Source of the DNA: Paenibacillus sp. MSJ-34
Lineage (GTDB): Bacteria > Bacillota > Bacilli > Paenibacillales > Paenibacillaceae
Assembly: GCF_018918005.1 (NCBI RefSeq)
Contig: NZ_JAHLPR010000026.1
Location: 27,935-91,934, forward strand
Direction: 5' to 3'
DNA length: 64,000 nt
This document shows, piece after piece, positions 25,635 to 33,899 of this stretch (its first letter is position 1; the number at the start of each line of letters is the position of its first letter). A program made the position numbers and the translations under genes. Below the pieces are notes generated by a model. It was not told the origin of the DNA and did no database searches. It worked only from the letters and a program-made list of their open reading frames with translations.

Positions 25635-26162
25635 CTATACTTCTGATTCAATCTCCTTTAATAGCTCATAAAACCAATTTACATTAACTTTATGGTGTGA
25701 AATGGAGTTTTCTAACATACGAACAAAACTCTTCGTGAGAGTTGATCTGTTTGCTAAAGCATCCTCTATGAGAGAAATTTTTTTCTCTGTTTGTTTAATC
25801 TGAACAAGAATTAAATCCCTCATCTTTTCTTTGTCGAATTCATCTTCAAAAAGCATAGCACCATAAAAGGAAAGATTTACATAATCCGTTTTTGTCCCAT
25901 ACTTAGTCATTAAACGATTAAACTCTGTAATTCCTAACTCAGTAAGAATGTATTTATTTTTTTCTCTCGATTCTGAATTCCTCGCTTCGGAAATACGTTC
26001 AATCAGTCCTTTTTCTTCTAACTGTTGAATGTTGTAATAAAATGAACCTTTGGTGTAATTGACTACAAACTCGTAATTTCGCTCATTCATTATTGCCAAA
26101 AGTTCATATCCATATGAACCTGGTTTTTCTTTTAACAAACCTAAGATTAAGAGTGGAATCAA
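25635..26162 (-). CDS. PadR family transcriptional regulator
   Basis: 175 aa, TTG start with GAGGAGAG about 9 nt upstream. PadR N-terminal winged helix: LLILGLLKEKPGSYGYELL, then KGSFYYNIQQLEEKGLI with the recognition helix, and a helical C-terminal dimer domain (about 95-175). A+T-rich with codon use unlike its neighbours. It follows the esterase gene in the same direction with 39 bp between, so the pair is likely one operon controlled by the palindromes at 27080-27116. Confidence 0.85.
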   Translation of the reverse strand: MIPLLILGLLKEKPGSYGYELLAIMNERNYEFVVNYTKGSFYYNIQQLEEKGLIERISEARNSESREKNKYILTELGITEFNRLMTKYGTKTDYVNLSFYGAMLFEDEFDKEKMRDLILVQIKQTEKKISLIEDALANRSTLTKSFVRMLENSISHHKVNVNWFYELLKEIESEV

Positions 26163-26201
26163 TTGATTGATCTCTCCTCGTAAAATGAGATTAATGTTGT
26201 T

Positions 26202-27050
26202 TTACTTACTTTCATTAATATTGGAGAGATTAATAGAAAACTCCTCAAAACTCAATTGTCCTAAGGCAAACTTCATACTTTGAACAAATATACGTTCATT
26301 TTTAGTTAGTTCACGTTTTGCTTCCTTCTCAATCCATTCATGCTCTTTGTCCAAAATATCTAAAACATGCTTTCGTTTTGAAAAAGCTTCATAATATCTT
26401 AATCCAAATTTTCTTTGGGAGATAGCATCAATATGAATGCCATCGGGATTTGCTGTTAAGCCTTTTGATGTTACAAAATAGCAATTTTTTTCGGCATGAG
26501 CAACTTTAGATAATATTTGGTTTATTTGTTTATATTCTACAGCGCTTTTTCCAAATCCGACCTCTCCAAGGTAATGTCCCAACTCACCGATTATAATTGG
26601 GATATCTGGTGCATTTAATTCTTCCCTCAAGTGTTTAAATAATGAAATCAATTTATCCTCATACGTCTTATAACGTTCTCCGTGACTGTCGCTTTCTCCT
26701 TGATGCCACAGAATTCCCACTAATTCACTTGTTTCCATAGCGAATTTTGCTTCAGAAATCGCATGTCTTGTTAATAGTCCGTCAATTGCCCACTCATCAA
26801 TAGAGCTTCCTCCCTCGGCACATGCTATTACCCCAATGGACTCCCCCGGATGATCCTCTGTCCAAGCCTGAGCAAAAGAGGCTGCCGGCCCAACACCAGA
26901 TACGTGACGATCAAAATTAAGAGGTTCCGCCATCATTTGCCATCTACCGTTTCGCAACATATTTATACGCTCATTATAAATCGGCGGGACATCCTCAATA
27001 AATCCTCTGCCTGCCATATTTGATTGTCCGATTATTAATATAGATTTCAT
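26202..27050 (-). CDS. SGNH-type carbohydrate esterase (sialate O-acetylesterase-like)
   Basis: 282 aa, ATG with GAAAGAAGG upstream. Block I IIGQSNMAGRG carries the nucleophile Ser; WHQGESDSHG is the block around the QGE motif of the DUF303/CE6 group; DGIHIDA near the C-terminus gives the Asp/His pair. No signal peptide, so it acts in the cytosol. It probably removes acetyl groups from carbohydrate. A+T-rich island gene with padR downstream. Confidence 0.8.
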   Translation of the reverse strand: MKSILIIGQSNMAGRGFIEDVPPIYNERINMLRNGRWQMMAEPLNFDRHVSGVGPAASFAQAWTEDHPGESIGVIACAEGGSSIDEWAIDGLLTRHAISEAKFAMETSELVGILWHQGESDSHGERYKTYEDKLISLFKHLREELNAPDIPIIIGELGHYLGEVGFGKSAVEYKQINQILSKVAHAEKNCYFVTSKGLTANPDGIHIDAISQRKFGLRYYEAFSKRKHVLDILDKEHEWIEKEAKRELTKNERIFVQSMKFALGQLSFEEFSINLSNINESK

Positions 27051-27079
27051 AGATAAACCTTCTTTCTTTGTTTGCGATG

Positions 27080-27128
27080 GTCTAATTAGACTATTGAGAG
27101 TATAGTTTAATTAGACTTTTTTTGTCAA
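27080..27128 (-). promoter_or_regulatory. Promoter of esterase-padR operon with two operators
   Basis: On the minus strand TTGACA (27128-27123) and TATACT (27104-27099) are 18 bp apart. GTTTAATTAGAC (27105-27116) fills the spacer and a perfect palindrome GTCTAATTAGAC (27080-27091) lies just downstream of the start site. The arrangement suggests repression by the PadR protein. Confidence 0.7.
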
Positions 27129-27268
27129 GTCGATTTTGTCTTTATTCAACTAAAGGGCGCTTATGCAGCAAGAACTCTGTCACTAAACCTTAAAATCGTG
27201 ATGGAGCTTATGTCCTTGATTATTATTTACATAATATATATTATTTATACTAATTGGAGGGGGCAGCT

Positions 27269-27773
27269 ATGCATGAAACGATAGAGACGAAGATCGCTTC
27301 GCTTGCATGGGAGCGGATCCATCAGACGTTGGACCGGCAAGGATTTGCGAAGCTGCCCCCATTGCTCGATAGCGGGCAATGCCTTCACCTGATCGGGTTG
27401 TACGAACGGGAGGAATTGTACCGAAGCAAGATCGAAATGAGCCGATATCGGTTCGGAGAAGGAGAATATAAATATTTCGCGTCCCCTTTGCCATCACTCG
27501 TGCAGCAGCTGCGTGCTTCGTTCTACCCCGAGCTGGCCCAAGCGGCGAATCGTTGGTTAGCACGACTAGGCAAGGAAATGAGATATCCCGCTGCGCTGGA
27601 TGAATTTTTGGCGAGTTGCCACATTAAAGGCCAGCTTCGCCCGACTCCTTTAATTTTGAAATATACGGAAGGGAAGAGGGGGGATTATACAACATACGGT
27701 GCGCCATGGCGTCAGTAATTTTCTCTCAGGCACACGATACGGACTCGGGATCATATTCCATGACGCCAAGTGA
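27269..27773 (+). pseudogene. Decayed 2OG-Fe(II) oxygenase (DUF2086-type) with internal deletion
   Basis: ATG 27269 follows GGAGGGGG. The frame reads as the family's N-terminal part (RFGEGEYKYFASPLP, RYPAALDEFLASCHIKGQ, RPTPLILKYTEG) and then stops at 27718. In another frame 27723-27773 encodes the family's C-terminal end, LSGTRYGLGIIFHDAK and stop. The roughly 60-70 residues between them, which should hold the Fe-binding H-x-D...H set, are missing. So an internal deletion plus frameshift inactivated the gene. This oxygenase family often sits beside ada/ogt genes. Confidence 0.8.
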
Positions 27774-28145
27774 GCTTCCGTTCTCATCATAAAATTGACT
27801 ATATTATAAACTAGGCTATATATTAATATTATATAATATTAATGATGTTAATTAAAATAATGCGTTGACATAACGGTGTGATTGCGGCTATTATAGACCT
27901 GTGTAGTCTTCGATTAAGAGCGGGCCCTTCATGTTCGAATGCCGTTATACCGCGTGCCGGAATGGTTGCCGCGAGTATAACCGCGAATTGATCAACGCCG
28001 TTATTTTTGAATAATCAGGGATATTGAGGATCTTTAAAAACTTCATTGGGAGGGTGAATAAAGATCGTACGGACCACTTCGGCAAGATATAATGCGAAAC
28101 AGGATCATACGGATTACAATAATAGCCAAGGAGGCGTATTCGAAG
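27774..28145 (+). promoter_or_regulatory. A+T-rich leader with MFS promoter
   Basis: About 370 bp without a gene. It holds a TA-rich stretch near 27800-27860 and a promoter, TTGACA (27865-27870) and TATTAT (27889-27894), 18 bp apart. The leader to the MFS start is therefore about 245 nt, unusually long; no riboswitch consensus was recognised in it. Confidence 0.5.
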
Positions 28146-29492
28146 ATGAGGAATGAACAAAAAGGGATAACGGATAACATCCCATTATCCGGGAATCAGG
28201 CGAATCGTTGGCAGATCTACGGCGATTCTCCGGAAAAAAGAAGGCGGCTCCAGCGCAGGACGTTGTTGATCGTTGTGCTTGCGCAAATTTTGGGCGGTGC
28301 GGGGTTGGCGGCAGGTGTTACGATCGGCGGTTTGCTGGCACAACAAATGCTAGGGACCGACAGCTTTGCCGGCGTTCCCTCCGCGCTCTTTACGCTAGGT
28401 TCCGCCGCCGCGGCGCTGCTGATCGGGCGGATGTCGCAACGGTTCGGCCGCCGCATGGGACTTGCGGCAGGCTTCATGGCCGGCGGGATCGGGGCTGTCG
28501 GCGCTGTGCTCGCGGCGGTCCTGCCGAATATCCCGCTGCTGTTCGTTTCGCTGTTTATTTACGGCGCAGGCACCGCTTCCAATTTGCAGGCGCGTTATGC
28601 GGGCACCGATTTGGCCAAACCGAACGAGCGGGCCAAGGCAATCAGCGTTATTCTAACATCGACTACATTTGGGGCGGTTGCCGGCCCGAATTTGGTGGAC
28701 GCGATGGGACGGTTTGCAGCGTCTCTCGGCGTTCCCCCTCTGGCGGGGCCGTTTCTGCTCGCTGCGGTCGCCTTTCTTTTTGCCGGTGTGGTGCTGCTGG
28801 CGTTTCTAAGGCCCGATCCGTTCCTAGTGGCCAAAGCGTTGGCGCAAGATAAGCTCGCGGATAAACAGTTCGTTACGGGCGGAGAGCAGCCGCGGGCAAA
28901 CGATAACCGGAAAATTGCGGTGGGGGCGACGGTGATGATTTTAACCCATGTCGTTATGGTCGCCATTATGACGATGACCCCGATCCACATGCAGCATCAC
29001 GGACACGGTCTAGGGGAGGTCGGGCTCGTGATCGGCGTGCATATCGCGGCCATGTATCTTCCTTCGCTTATTACCGGAATATTGGTCGATAAATGGGGAA
29101 GGACGGTAATGGCTTACGCTTCGGGCGTGACATTGCTATTATCCGGGCTGATGGCAGCTTGGGTGCCGGCCGATTCGATGGCGCTTCTTATGATCGCGCT
29201 CGCCTTGCTTGGCCTTGGTTGGAACTTCGGTTTGATCAGCGGGACGGCGATCATTGTCGATGCTACGGCGGCGGCTACCCGCGCGAAAACACAAGGCTCG
29301 ATCGACGTTCTCATCGCTTTGACCGGCGCCTCCGGCGGCGCGCTTTCCGGCATGGTAGTCGCGAATTCAAGCTATGCAATGCTCTCGTTGGCCGGCGGCA
29401 TCATGTCCTTGCTGCTGATTCCGGTCGTCATTTGGTCCCGCCGACGTCCGAGCGCAAGACAACGCAATGAAAGGGTGTCGATGGGCAGTTAA
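28146..29492 (+). CDS. MFS transporter (DHA1-like exporter)
   Basis: 448 aa from ATG 28146, 10 nt after AAGGAGG. Twelve hydrophobic segments; motif A variant GRMSQRFGRRMGLAAG between helices 2 and 3, and GILVDKWGRTVMAYASG in the second half. The cytosolic centre (about 240-270) is short. Ala/Gly-rich helices are typical of drug or metabolite exporters. It converges with the FadR-type regulator, which may control it or the lactonase. Confidence 0.85.
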   Translation: MRNEQKGITDNIPLSGNQANRWQIYGDSPEKRRRLQRRTLLIVVLAQILGGAGLAAGVTIGGLLAQQMLGTDSFAGVPSALFTLGSAAAALLIGRMSQRFGRRMGLAAGFMAGGIGAVGAVLAAVLPNIPLLFVSLFIYGAGTASNLQARYAGTDLAKPNERAKAISVILTSTTFGAVAGPNLVDAMGRFAASLGVPPLAGPFLLAAVAFLFAGVVLLAFLRPDPFLVAKALAQDKLADKQFVTGGEQPRANDNRKIAVGATVMILTHVVMVAIMTMTPIHMQHHGHGLGEVGLVIGVHIAAMYLPSLITGILVDKWGRTVMAYASGVTLLLSGLMAAWVPADSMALLMIALALLGLGWNFGLISGTAIIVDATAAATRAKTQGSIDVLIALTGASGGALSGMVVANSSYAMLSLAGGIMSLLLIPVVIWSRRRPSARQRNERVSMGS

Positions 29493-29541
29493 GCTATTCT
29501 CCCCAGCGAACTGCGCCACTTTAAACGGCGATATGCTCGAT

Positions 29542-30210
29542 CTAAGAACGAGAGGAGAGGAGGTTGATCATATCCGATGCCACCTTCTCCGCCGCAACGG
29601 GATCGCGAGCCCGAATCGTATTGTAAAGCTCGTTATGAAGCGTCGTCAATTCATTCAACAATTCGAGATTGCCGAGAGTGCTGCTAATCGCGTACCGCAA
29701 ATGTTCATTCATATAAAGATAAAGTTCATACAACAGATCGTTATGAGCGGCCGACGCAATCGACATATGAAATTCGACATCCGCACGGACGAAGGCGTCC
29801 AAATGTTCGGTTTTTTCATTTCGTTTGTCCAGACAGGCGCGGATTCTTTCCAAATCTGCGGGAGTCCGGCGGATCGCCGCCAACCGTGCGCATTCCCTCT
29901 CCAAGCAATACCGCGCCTCCAACGTGTCGGCAATGCTGCTTCCACGCAATCGTCGCAAAACGGATGCTTCGAAATGGTTCGACGCTCGCACATACGTACC
30001 GTCGCCTTGTCTCGCTTCCAGCATGCCTGCGTGGATTAAGGCCTGGACGGCTTCCCGGATCGTATTGCGGCTAACACCGAGCTGCTCCACCAATTCGGGT
30101 TCCGCGGGAATTTTTGTTCCGACGGGCCATTGGCCCGATTCGATCAGCGATTCCAATTGAGAAGAGACTTGTTTCGCCAAAGACGAACGGACAGGTTTTT
30201 GCAATTCCAT
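29542..30210 (-). CDS. GntR/FadR family regulator with FCD domain
   Basis: 222 aa from ATG 30210 (GGAGG 7 nt upstream). Winged helix VGTKIPAEPELVEQLGVSRNTIREAVQAL with GDGTYVRAS wing, then a helical FCD domain with conserved Asp/His metal-site residues (VRADVEFHMSIASAAHN and LTTLHNELYNTI). It senses an organic acid or sugar acid. It is divergent from the lactonase gene, a plausible target. Confidence 0.88.
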   Translation of the reverse strand: MELQKPVRSSLAKQVSSQLESLIESGQWPVGTKIPAEPELVEQLGVSRNTIREAVQALIHAGMLEARQGDGTYVRASNHFEASVLRRLRGSSIADTLEARYCLERECARLAAIRRTPADLERIRACLDKRNEKTEHLDAFVRADVEFHMSIASAAHNDLLYELYLYMNEHLRYAISSTLGNLELLNELTTLHNELYNTIRARDPVAAEKVASDMINLLSSRS

Positions 30211-30403
30211 ATGAAAACCTCCAAACATAGGATGATGCAGTATCTTGATCATAGCATAACATCGGTTCCTCGAACAATAACGCGAGAGTCACGATCAACA
30301 ACCCTATCTTGAGCCGAAATCATCCAATCGATTTGCACTTTCATAGAAACTGCATTAAAGTGATAAGTATCATTACAATAATGTGGCAAGGGGTTTTAGT
30401 CGA

Positions 30404-31486
30404 ATGAAAGATCGTATGCTAGTATTTGCAGGTTCCTATGCGGAAGCTTCCGATTTTGGCGTATACGTTTATTCGTTAGATGAAATTACGGGAGCGTTAA
30501 CGTTATTGCATCAGGTTTCGGGCTTGAAAAATCCGACTTTTTTACATTTGGACGCCGAGAAGCTGAAGCTTTATTCGATATCGGAAGAAGAAGCCGACGG
30601 CGGGAAAGCGGGGGGAGCGGTCTCGTTCCGGATTGATCCGGTTCAAGGCACTCTGACCGAAATCAACCGCCGAATGTCAGTTCCCGCTACGACATGCCAT
30701 ATCCAAAAAGACGATTCGGACCGTTTTCTAATCGTGACGAGCTATCATGGGGGAATGGTCGGGCTAATGGCGCTTGAAGAGGACGGCCGCATCGGCGAAA
30801 CGCTTGACGTTCGGCAGCATGAAGGCCAAGGAGCGCATCCCGAGCGGCAAACGCAGCCTCATCCGCACTCATCGTTCTTCAGTCCGGATTGCCGCTATTT
30901 GTACGTTCCCGATCTGGGCATTGACCGGATCCGGGCGTATACGCTTGACGCCGAACGCCAAAAGCTCCATGTTCATGGCGATACCGTACTGCATGCCGGG
31001 GCGGGACCGCGACATATGGTATTTCATCCGAACGGGAAATTTGCATATGTCATTAACGAAATCGATTCCACCGTCACTTCATTCCGTTATGACCCGGAGA
31101 CAGGCGCATTGCACACTTTCGATACCGTTTCGACGCTGCCGGCCGGGTTCGCAGGCGAGAATATTTGCGCGGAAATTGCCGTTTCCGCAAACGGAACCTA
31201 CTTATACGGCTCGAACCGCGGACATGACAGTATCGTCGTATACGCGATCGATTCGAATAGCGGCCGATTGTCGTTCGTGGAGCATGTTTCGACAGAAGGA
31301 CGCCATCCAAGACATTTCGCGTTAACGCCGGGAGGCCGTTTCTTACTCGCCGCGAACCGGGATACGAACAATATCGCTACATTCCGGGTGGACGAGACGA
31401 CGGGGAAGCTGCAGTTTACCGGTCATTCCATCGAAGCGTCCAAGCCGGTCTGCATCCAGGCCGCTTATTTCTCCGTTTCGCAATAA
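30404..31486 (+). CDS. Lactonase family seven-bladed propeller (YkgB/Pgl-like)
   Basis: 360 aa from ATG 30404, with AAGGGG about 10 nt upstream. Begins VFAGSYAEASDFGVYVYSLDE; repeated blades such as HPNGKFAYVINE and SANGTYLYGSNRGHDSIVVY, and GAGPRHMVFHPNG, are diagnostic of PF10282 6-phosphogluconolactonase-like proteins. Cytosolic. It hydrolyses 6-phosphogluconolactone or a related sugar lactone. Divergent from FadR-type gene; own terminator. Confidence 0.85.
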   Translation: MKDRMLVFAGSYAEASDFGVYVYSLDEITGALTLLHQVSGLKNPTFLHLDAEKLKLYSISEEEADGGKAGGAVSFRIDPVQGTLTEINRRMSVPATTCHIQKDDSDRFLIVTSYHGGMVGLMALEEDGRIGETLDVRQHEGQGAHPERQTQPHPHSSFFSPDCRYLYVPDLGIDRIRAYTLDAERQKLHVHGDTVLHAGAGPRHMVFHPNGKFAYVINEIDSTVTSFRYDPETGALHTFDTVSTLPAGFAGENICAEIAVSANGTYLYGSNRGHDSIVVYAIDSNSGRLSFVEHVSTEGRHPRHFALTPGGRFLLAANRDTNNIATFRVDETTGKLQFTGHSIEASKPVCIQAAYFSVSQ

Positions 31487-31496
31487 TTCGCAAAAG

Positions 31497-31535
31497 AAAA
31501 AGACTGGCGTCCGTCATGGTCGCCCAGTCTTTTTT
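31497..31535. terminator. Terminator between lactonase and sodC
   Basis: AAAAGACTGGCG and CGCCCAGTCTTTTTT form a GC-centred stem with a loop of about 10 nt and a T6 tail; the A-run on the other arm suits the convergent sodC gene. Confidence 0.8.
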
Positions 31536-31549
31536 GCATAAACGGACAG

Positions 31550-32095
31550 TTATGGCTTGATGATCGCACAAGCGATTCGGTCTCCCGAATTGCCGGAAGG
31601 ATCGGTGGTGTAATCGTCGGCATTGGCATGGATAACGAGCGCCGTACCTCCCGGCTTCAGCAATGAATTCGGTTTTCCCTTCTGCAAAGTAACGGTTGTC
31701 GTAACGAGATCCGCTTTTACTTTGCCGTTTGCGCCGACTTTCAAATTCGGCAAATCTCCTTCATGAAACCCGTGCGCGTTTTTAAAGCCATGTTGCTTGT
31801 TTTGCAGATTGAAATGCGCTTCCGCCGTTTTGAAATCGGGAGCGTCGCAACGTCCGACAGCGTGGAAATGAATGCCGTGCTCGCCCGGAGGGAGTTTGGA
31901 CGCTTCGATATGGATTTTCACTTCGGCGCCGGCCTGCGTAAGTCGGGCCGTCCCGATTTTCGTTCCTTTGCCGTCGATGATGTTCACTTTCATTTTGGTC
32001 ATGCTTTCATCGGCGAACGCTTGCGATGCGCCGGCGCCGATCGAAGCGAGCAGAAATCCGCACGCTAAAAACCATTTGATTGCTGTTTTCGCCAT
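31550..32095 (-). CDS. sodC: Secreted Cu/Zn superoxide dismutase-family protein
   Basis: 181 aa with a Sec signal (WFLACGFLLASIGAGASQAFA). Copper His set: GIHFHAVG (two His), AHFN, VIHANADD; zinc-side QHG and HEGD; the active-site Arg in GNSGDRIACAI and two disulfide Cys (GRCDAP, IACAI) are all present, so unlike Bacillus YojM this one looks catalytically complete. It would destroy superoxide outside the membrane. ATG with AGGAGGAAC upstream. Terminates against the lactonase gene. Confidence 0.9.
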   Translation of the reverse strand: MAKTAIKWFLACGFLLASIGAGASQAFADESMTKMKVNIIDGKGTKIGTARLTQAGAEVKIHIEASKLPPGEHGIHFHAVGRCDAPDFKTAEAHFNLQNKQHGFKNAHGFHEGDLPNLKVGANGKVKADLVTTTVTLQKGKPNSLLKPGGTALVIHANADDYTTDPSGNSGDRIACAIIKP

Positions 32096-32114
32096 CTTCG
32101 TTCCTCCTACTTGT

Positions 32115-32924
32115 TCACAAATGTTTCGTCGGGTCCTTGTAAAGCAGCAAATCGGAAATTTTCAGAAATGTAATATCGTTTTTTTTCATAATTTCATACT
32201 GTTCCCGCAATACTTCCGCCATGATCACGCCGCCGGCCCCTACATGGCCGATCGCGATGCAGGGCGTATGTGCGTTCAGATGACTGCGCATCGTTTCAAA
32301 CTGCTTTCTCATGAAGGGCTTCGTACGACGATTGTCCAAGAACAGATGGTTTTCGATGCTCGGCACACCCATCTCGTTTGCTACCTTGGCCACAATGCTA
32401 TGATAACTTGTATGGCTGTCCAAGAAGAAGAGGCCGCGTTCTTTGCATACATCCAGCACGATGCGCATCACCCTCGGATCGGTCGTCGCTTTCGAGCCCA
32501 TATGATTATTTATGCCGATCGCGTGGGGGACGTCGTCGATCGCCGCATGGACGCGTTTGCGAATTTCCTCCTCGGATAGATCGGTCGAAACGACGCCGGG
32601 GCCGAGCCATGTCTTTCTGCCGGAGAAAGGTTCCATCGGCAAATGAACGATTACATCGTGTCCGACGCGATATGCCTGTTCCGCGTCCCGCTTGGTGGTA
32701 GGCAGGAAAGGCATGACGGCTACGGTCAAATGAAACGGGAGCTCCATCATTTCCTTCGTTCCGCGTCCGTTATTGCCGAAATCGTCGATGACGACAATAG
32801 CGTATTTCTCCCGCACATTTTGAAAAGCCGGGTCTGCGCCTGTCGACGCAGCAGTCGACGCCAACATAACGGCTGCCAGCAGCAGGCTAGCGCATCCGGT
32901 TGCAACGATTCGCCGTGCAAACAT
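32115..32924 (-). CDS. Divergent polysaccharide deacetylase (YibQ family), secreted
   Basis: 269 aa from ATG 32924, at the start of a signal peptide (FARRIVATGCASLLLAAVML). AIVVIDDFGNNGRGT, HLPMEP, GINNHMGSKAT and FFLDSHTS are the conserved blocks of PF04748, with the NodB-like Asp pair and His. It is probably a peptidoglycan or glycan deacetylase or hydrolase at the cell surface. The frame is open further upstream but without a site. It lies 19 bp before sodC in the same direction. Confidence 0.85.
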   Translation of the reverse strand: MFARRIVATGCASLLLAAVMLASTAASTGADPAFQNVREKYAIVVIDDFGNNGRGTKEMMELPFHLTVAVMPFLPTTKRDAEQAYRVGHDVIVHLPMEPFSGRKTWLGPGVVSTDLSEEEIRKRVHAAIDDVPHAIGINNHMGSKATTDPRVMRIVLDVCKERGLFFLDSHTSYHSIVAKVANEMGVPSIENHLFLDNRRTKPFMRKQFETMRSHLNAHTPCIAIGHVGAGGVIMAEVLREQYEIMKKNDITFLKISDLLLYKDPTKHL

Positions 32925-32994
32925 AAAATCACCAGATCTCTCATGATGTAGTTCCGATTGGAAACATTTATAATATTTCCCTATACCTCCGTTT

Positions 32995-33744
32995 TTAATC
33001 AGGAAGAAGGGAAGGATCGGATAAGACGACCGCAGCTTGCAGAGGCAAATGATCCGACGCTTCGTAACGATCCGAAATAACGCCCGACGAAACGATTTGA
33101 AAATGACGGCTGACGAAAATATAGTCCAATTGCATCTTTGGCCGGAACGAAGGATATGTGAGGGAAGGAGCCGCATTCCAACTTACGTCCGTTAATTGTT
33201 GCGTTAGGATGGACCATACCTTTGATCCCGGTTTTACGTTGAAATCGCCCATGACAAGGACTGGACCGCCGTCGTTCATTATTTTGTTGCGGATAAATCG
33301 CGCTTGTTTCCGTTGCAATAAGGGGGAGAGGCTTAAATGGGTCACATAGCATTTGAGCGGGTGCCCGTCCATATCCAGTTGGGCCTCCAATAAGGCCCGA
33401 TTTTCAATGGCAGCCGGCGCTTTGAAAATGTGGTTATGCTTGCATACGATAGGAAACCGGGTCAAGAGGGCATTTCCGAATTGGCGCACGGTCGTATCAA
33501 AGTCTCGATGCGTTCCCGATACGATAGCCGGTCCGAATACGGCATGGTTCGTCTTTAACCGCTTCGATAACCATTCAAGCTGGTCGATGTCGTTGCTTCT
33601 TTTCGAATAACGGTTATCGACTTCGTTCAGGGCGACGATATCGGCGTCGCTTTCTTCGATAACGCGGGCGATGCGTTCCAGGTCAACAATCCTGTCGATT
33701 CCTTCTCCATGATGAATATTAAACGTTACAATTTTTAACAGCAT
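32995..33744 (-). CDS. Endonuclease/exonuclease/phosphatase family hydrolase
   Basis: 249 aa. TFNIHHGEG, IVALNEVDN (metal Glu), THLSLSPL, VMGDFNVKPGS and SDHLPL are the EEP signature blocks of DNase I-like and sphingomyelinase-like enzymes. No signal peptide, so it is cytosolic. Substrate may be a phosphodiester lipid headgroup or nucleic acid. Divergent from the alkaline-phosphatase-family gene. Confidence 0.88.
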   Translation of the reverse strand: MLLKIVTFNIHHGEGIDRIVDLERIARVIEESDADIVALNEVDNRYSKRSNDIDQLEWLSKRLKTNHAVFGPAIVSGTHRDFDTTVRQFGNALLTRFPIVCKHNHIFKAPAAIENRALLEAQLDMDGHPLKCYVTHLSLSPLLQRKQARFIRNKIMNDGGPVLVMGDFNVKPGSKVWSILTQQLTDVSWNAAPSLTYPSFRPKMQLDYIFVSRHFQIVSSGVISDRYEASDHLPLQAAVVLSDPSLLPD

Positions 33745-33899
33745 GGCTTGTTCCGCCTTTGTTCGACGTATTCCTACCCGTATTATGCACCGGATATCCC
33801 GGTCGTATCAAGCTGGTCATTCCCATCTTGGTTTCATAATCGCAATCGTTTCGGAACATACTATATGATGTTTTACTACGGTTTGAAAGGTAATGAATA

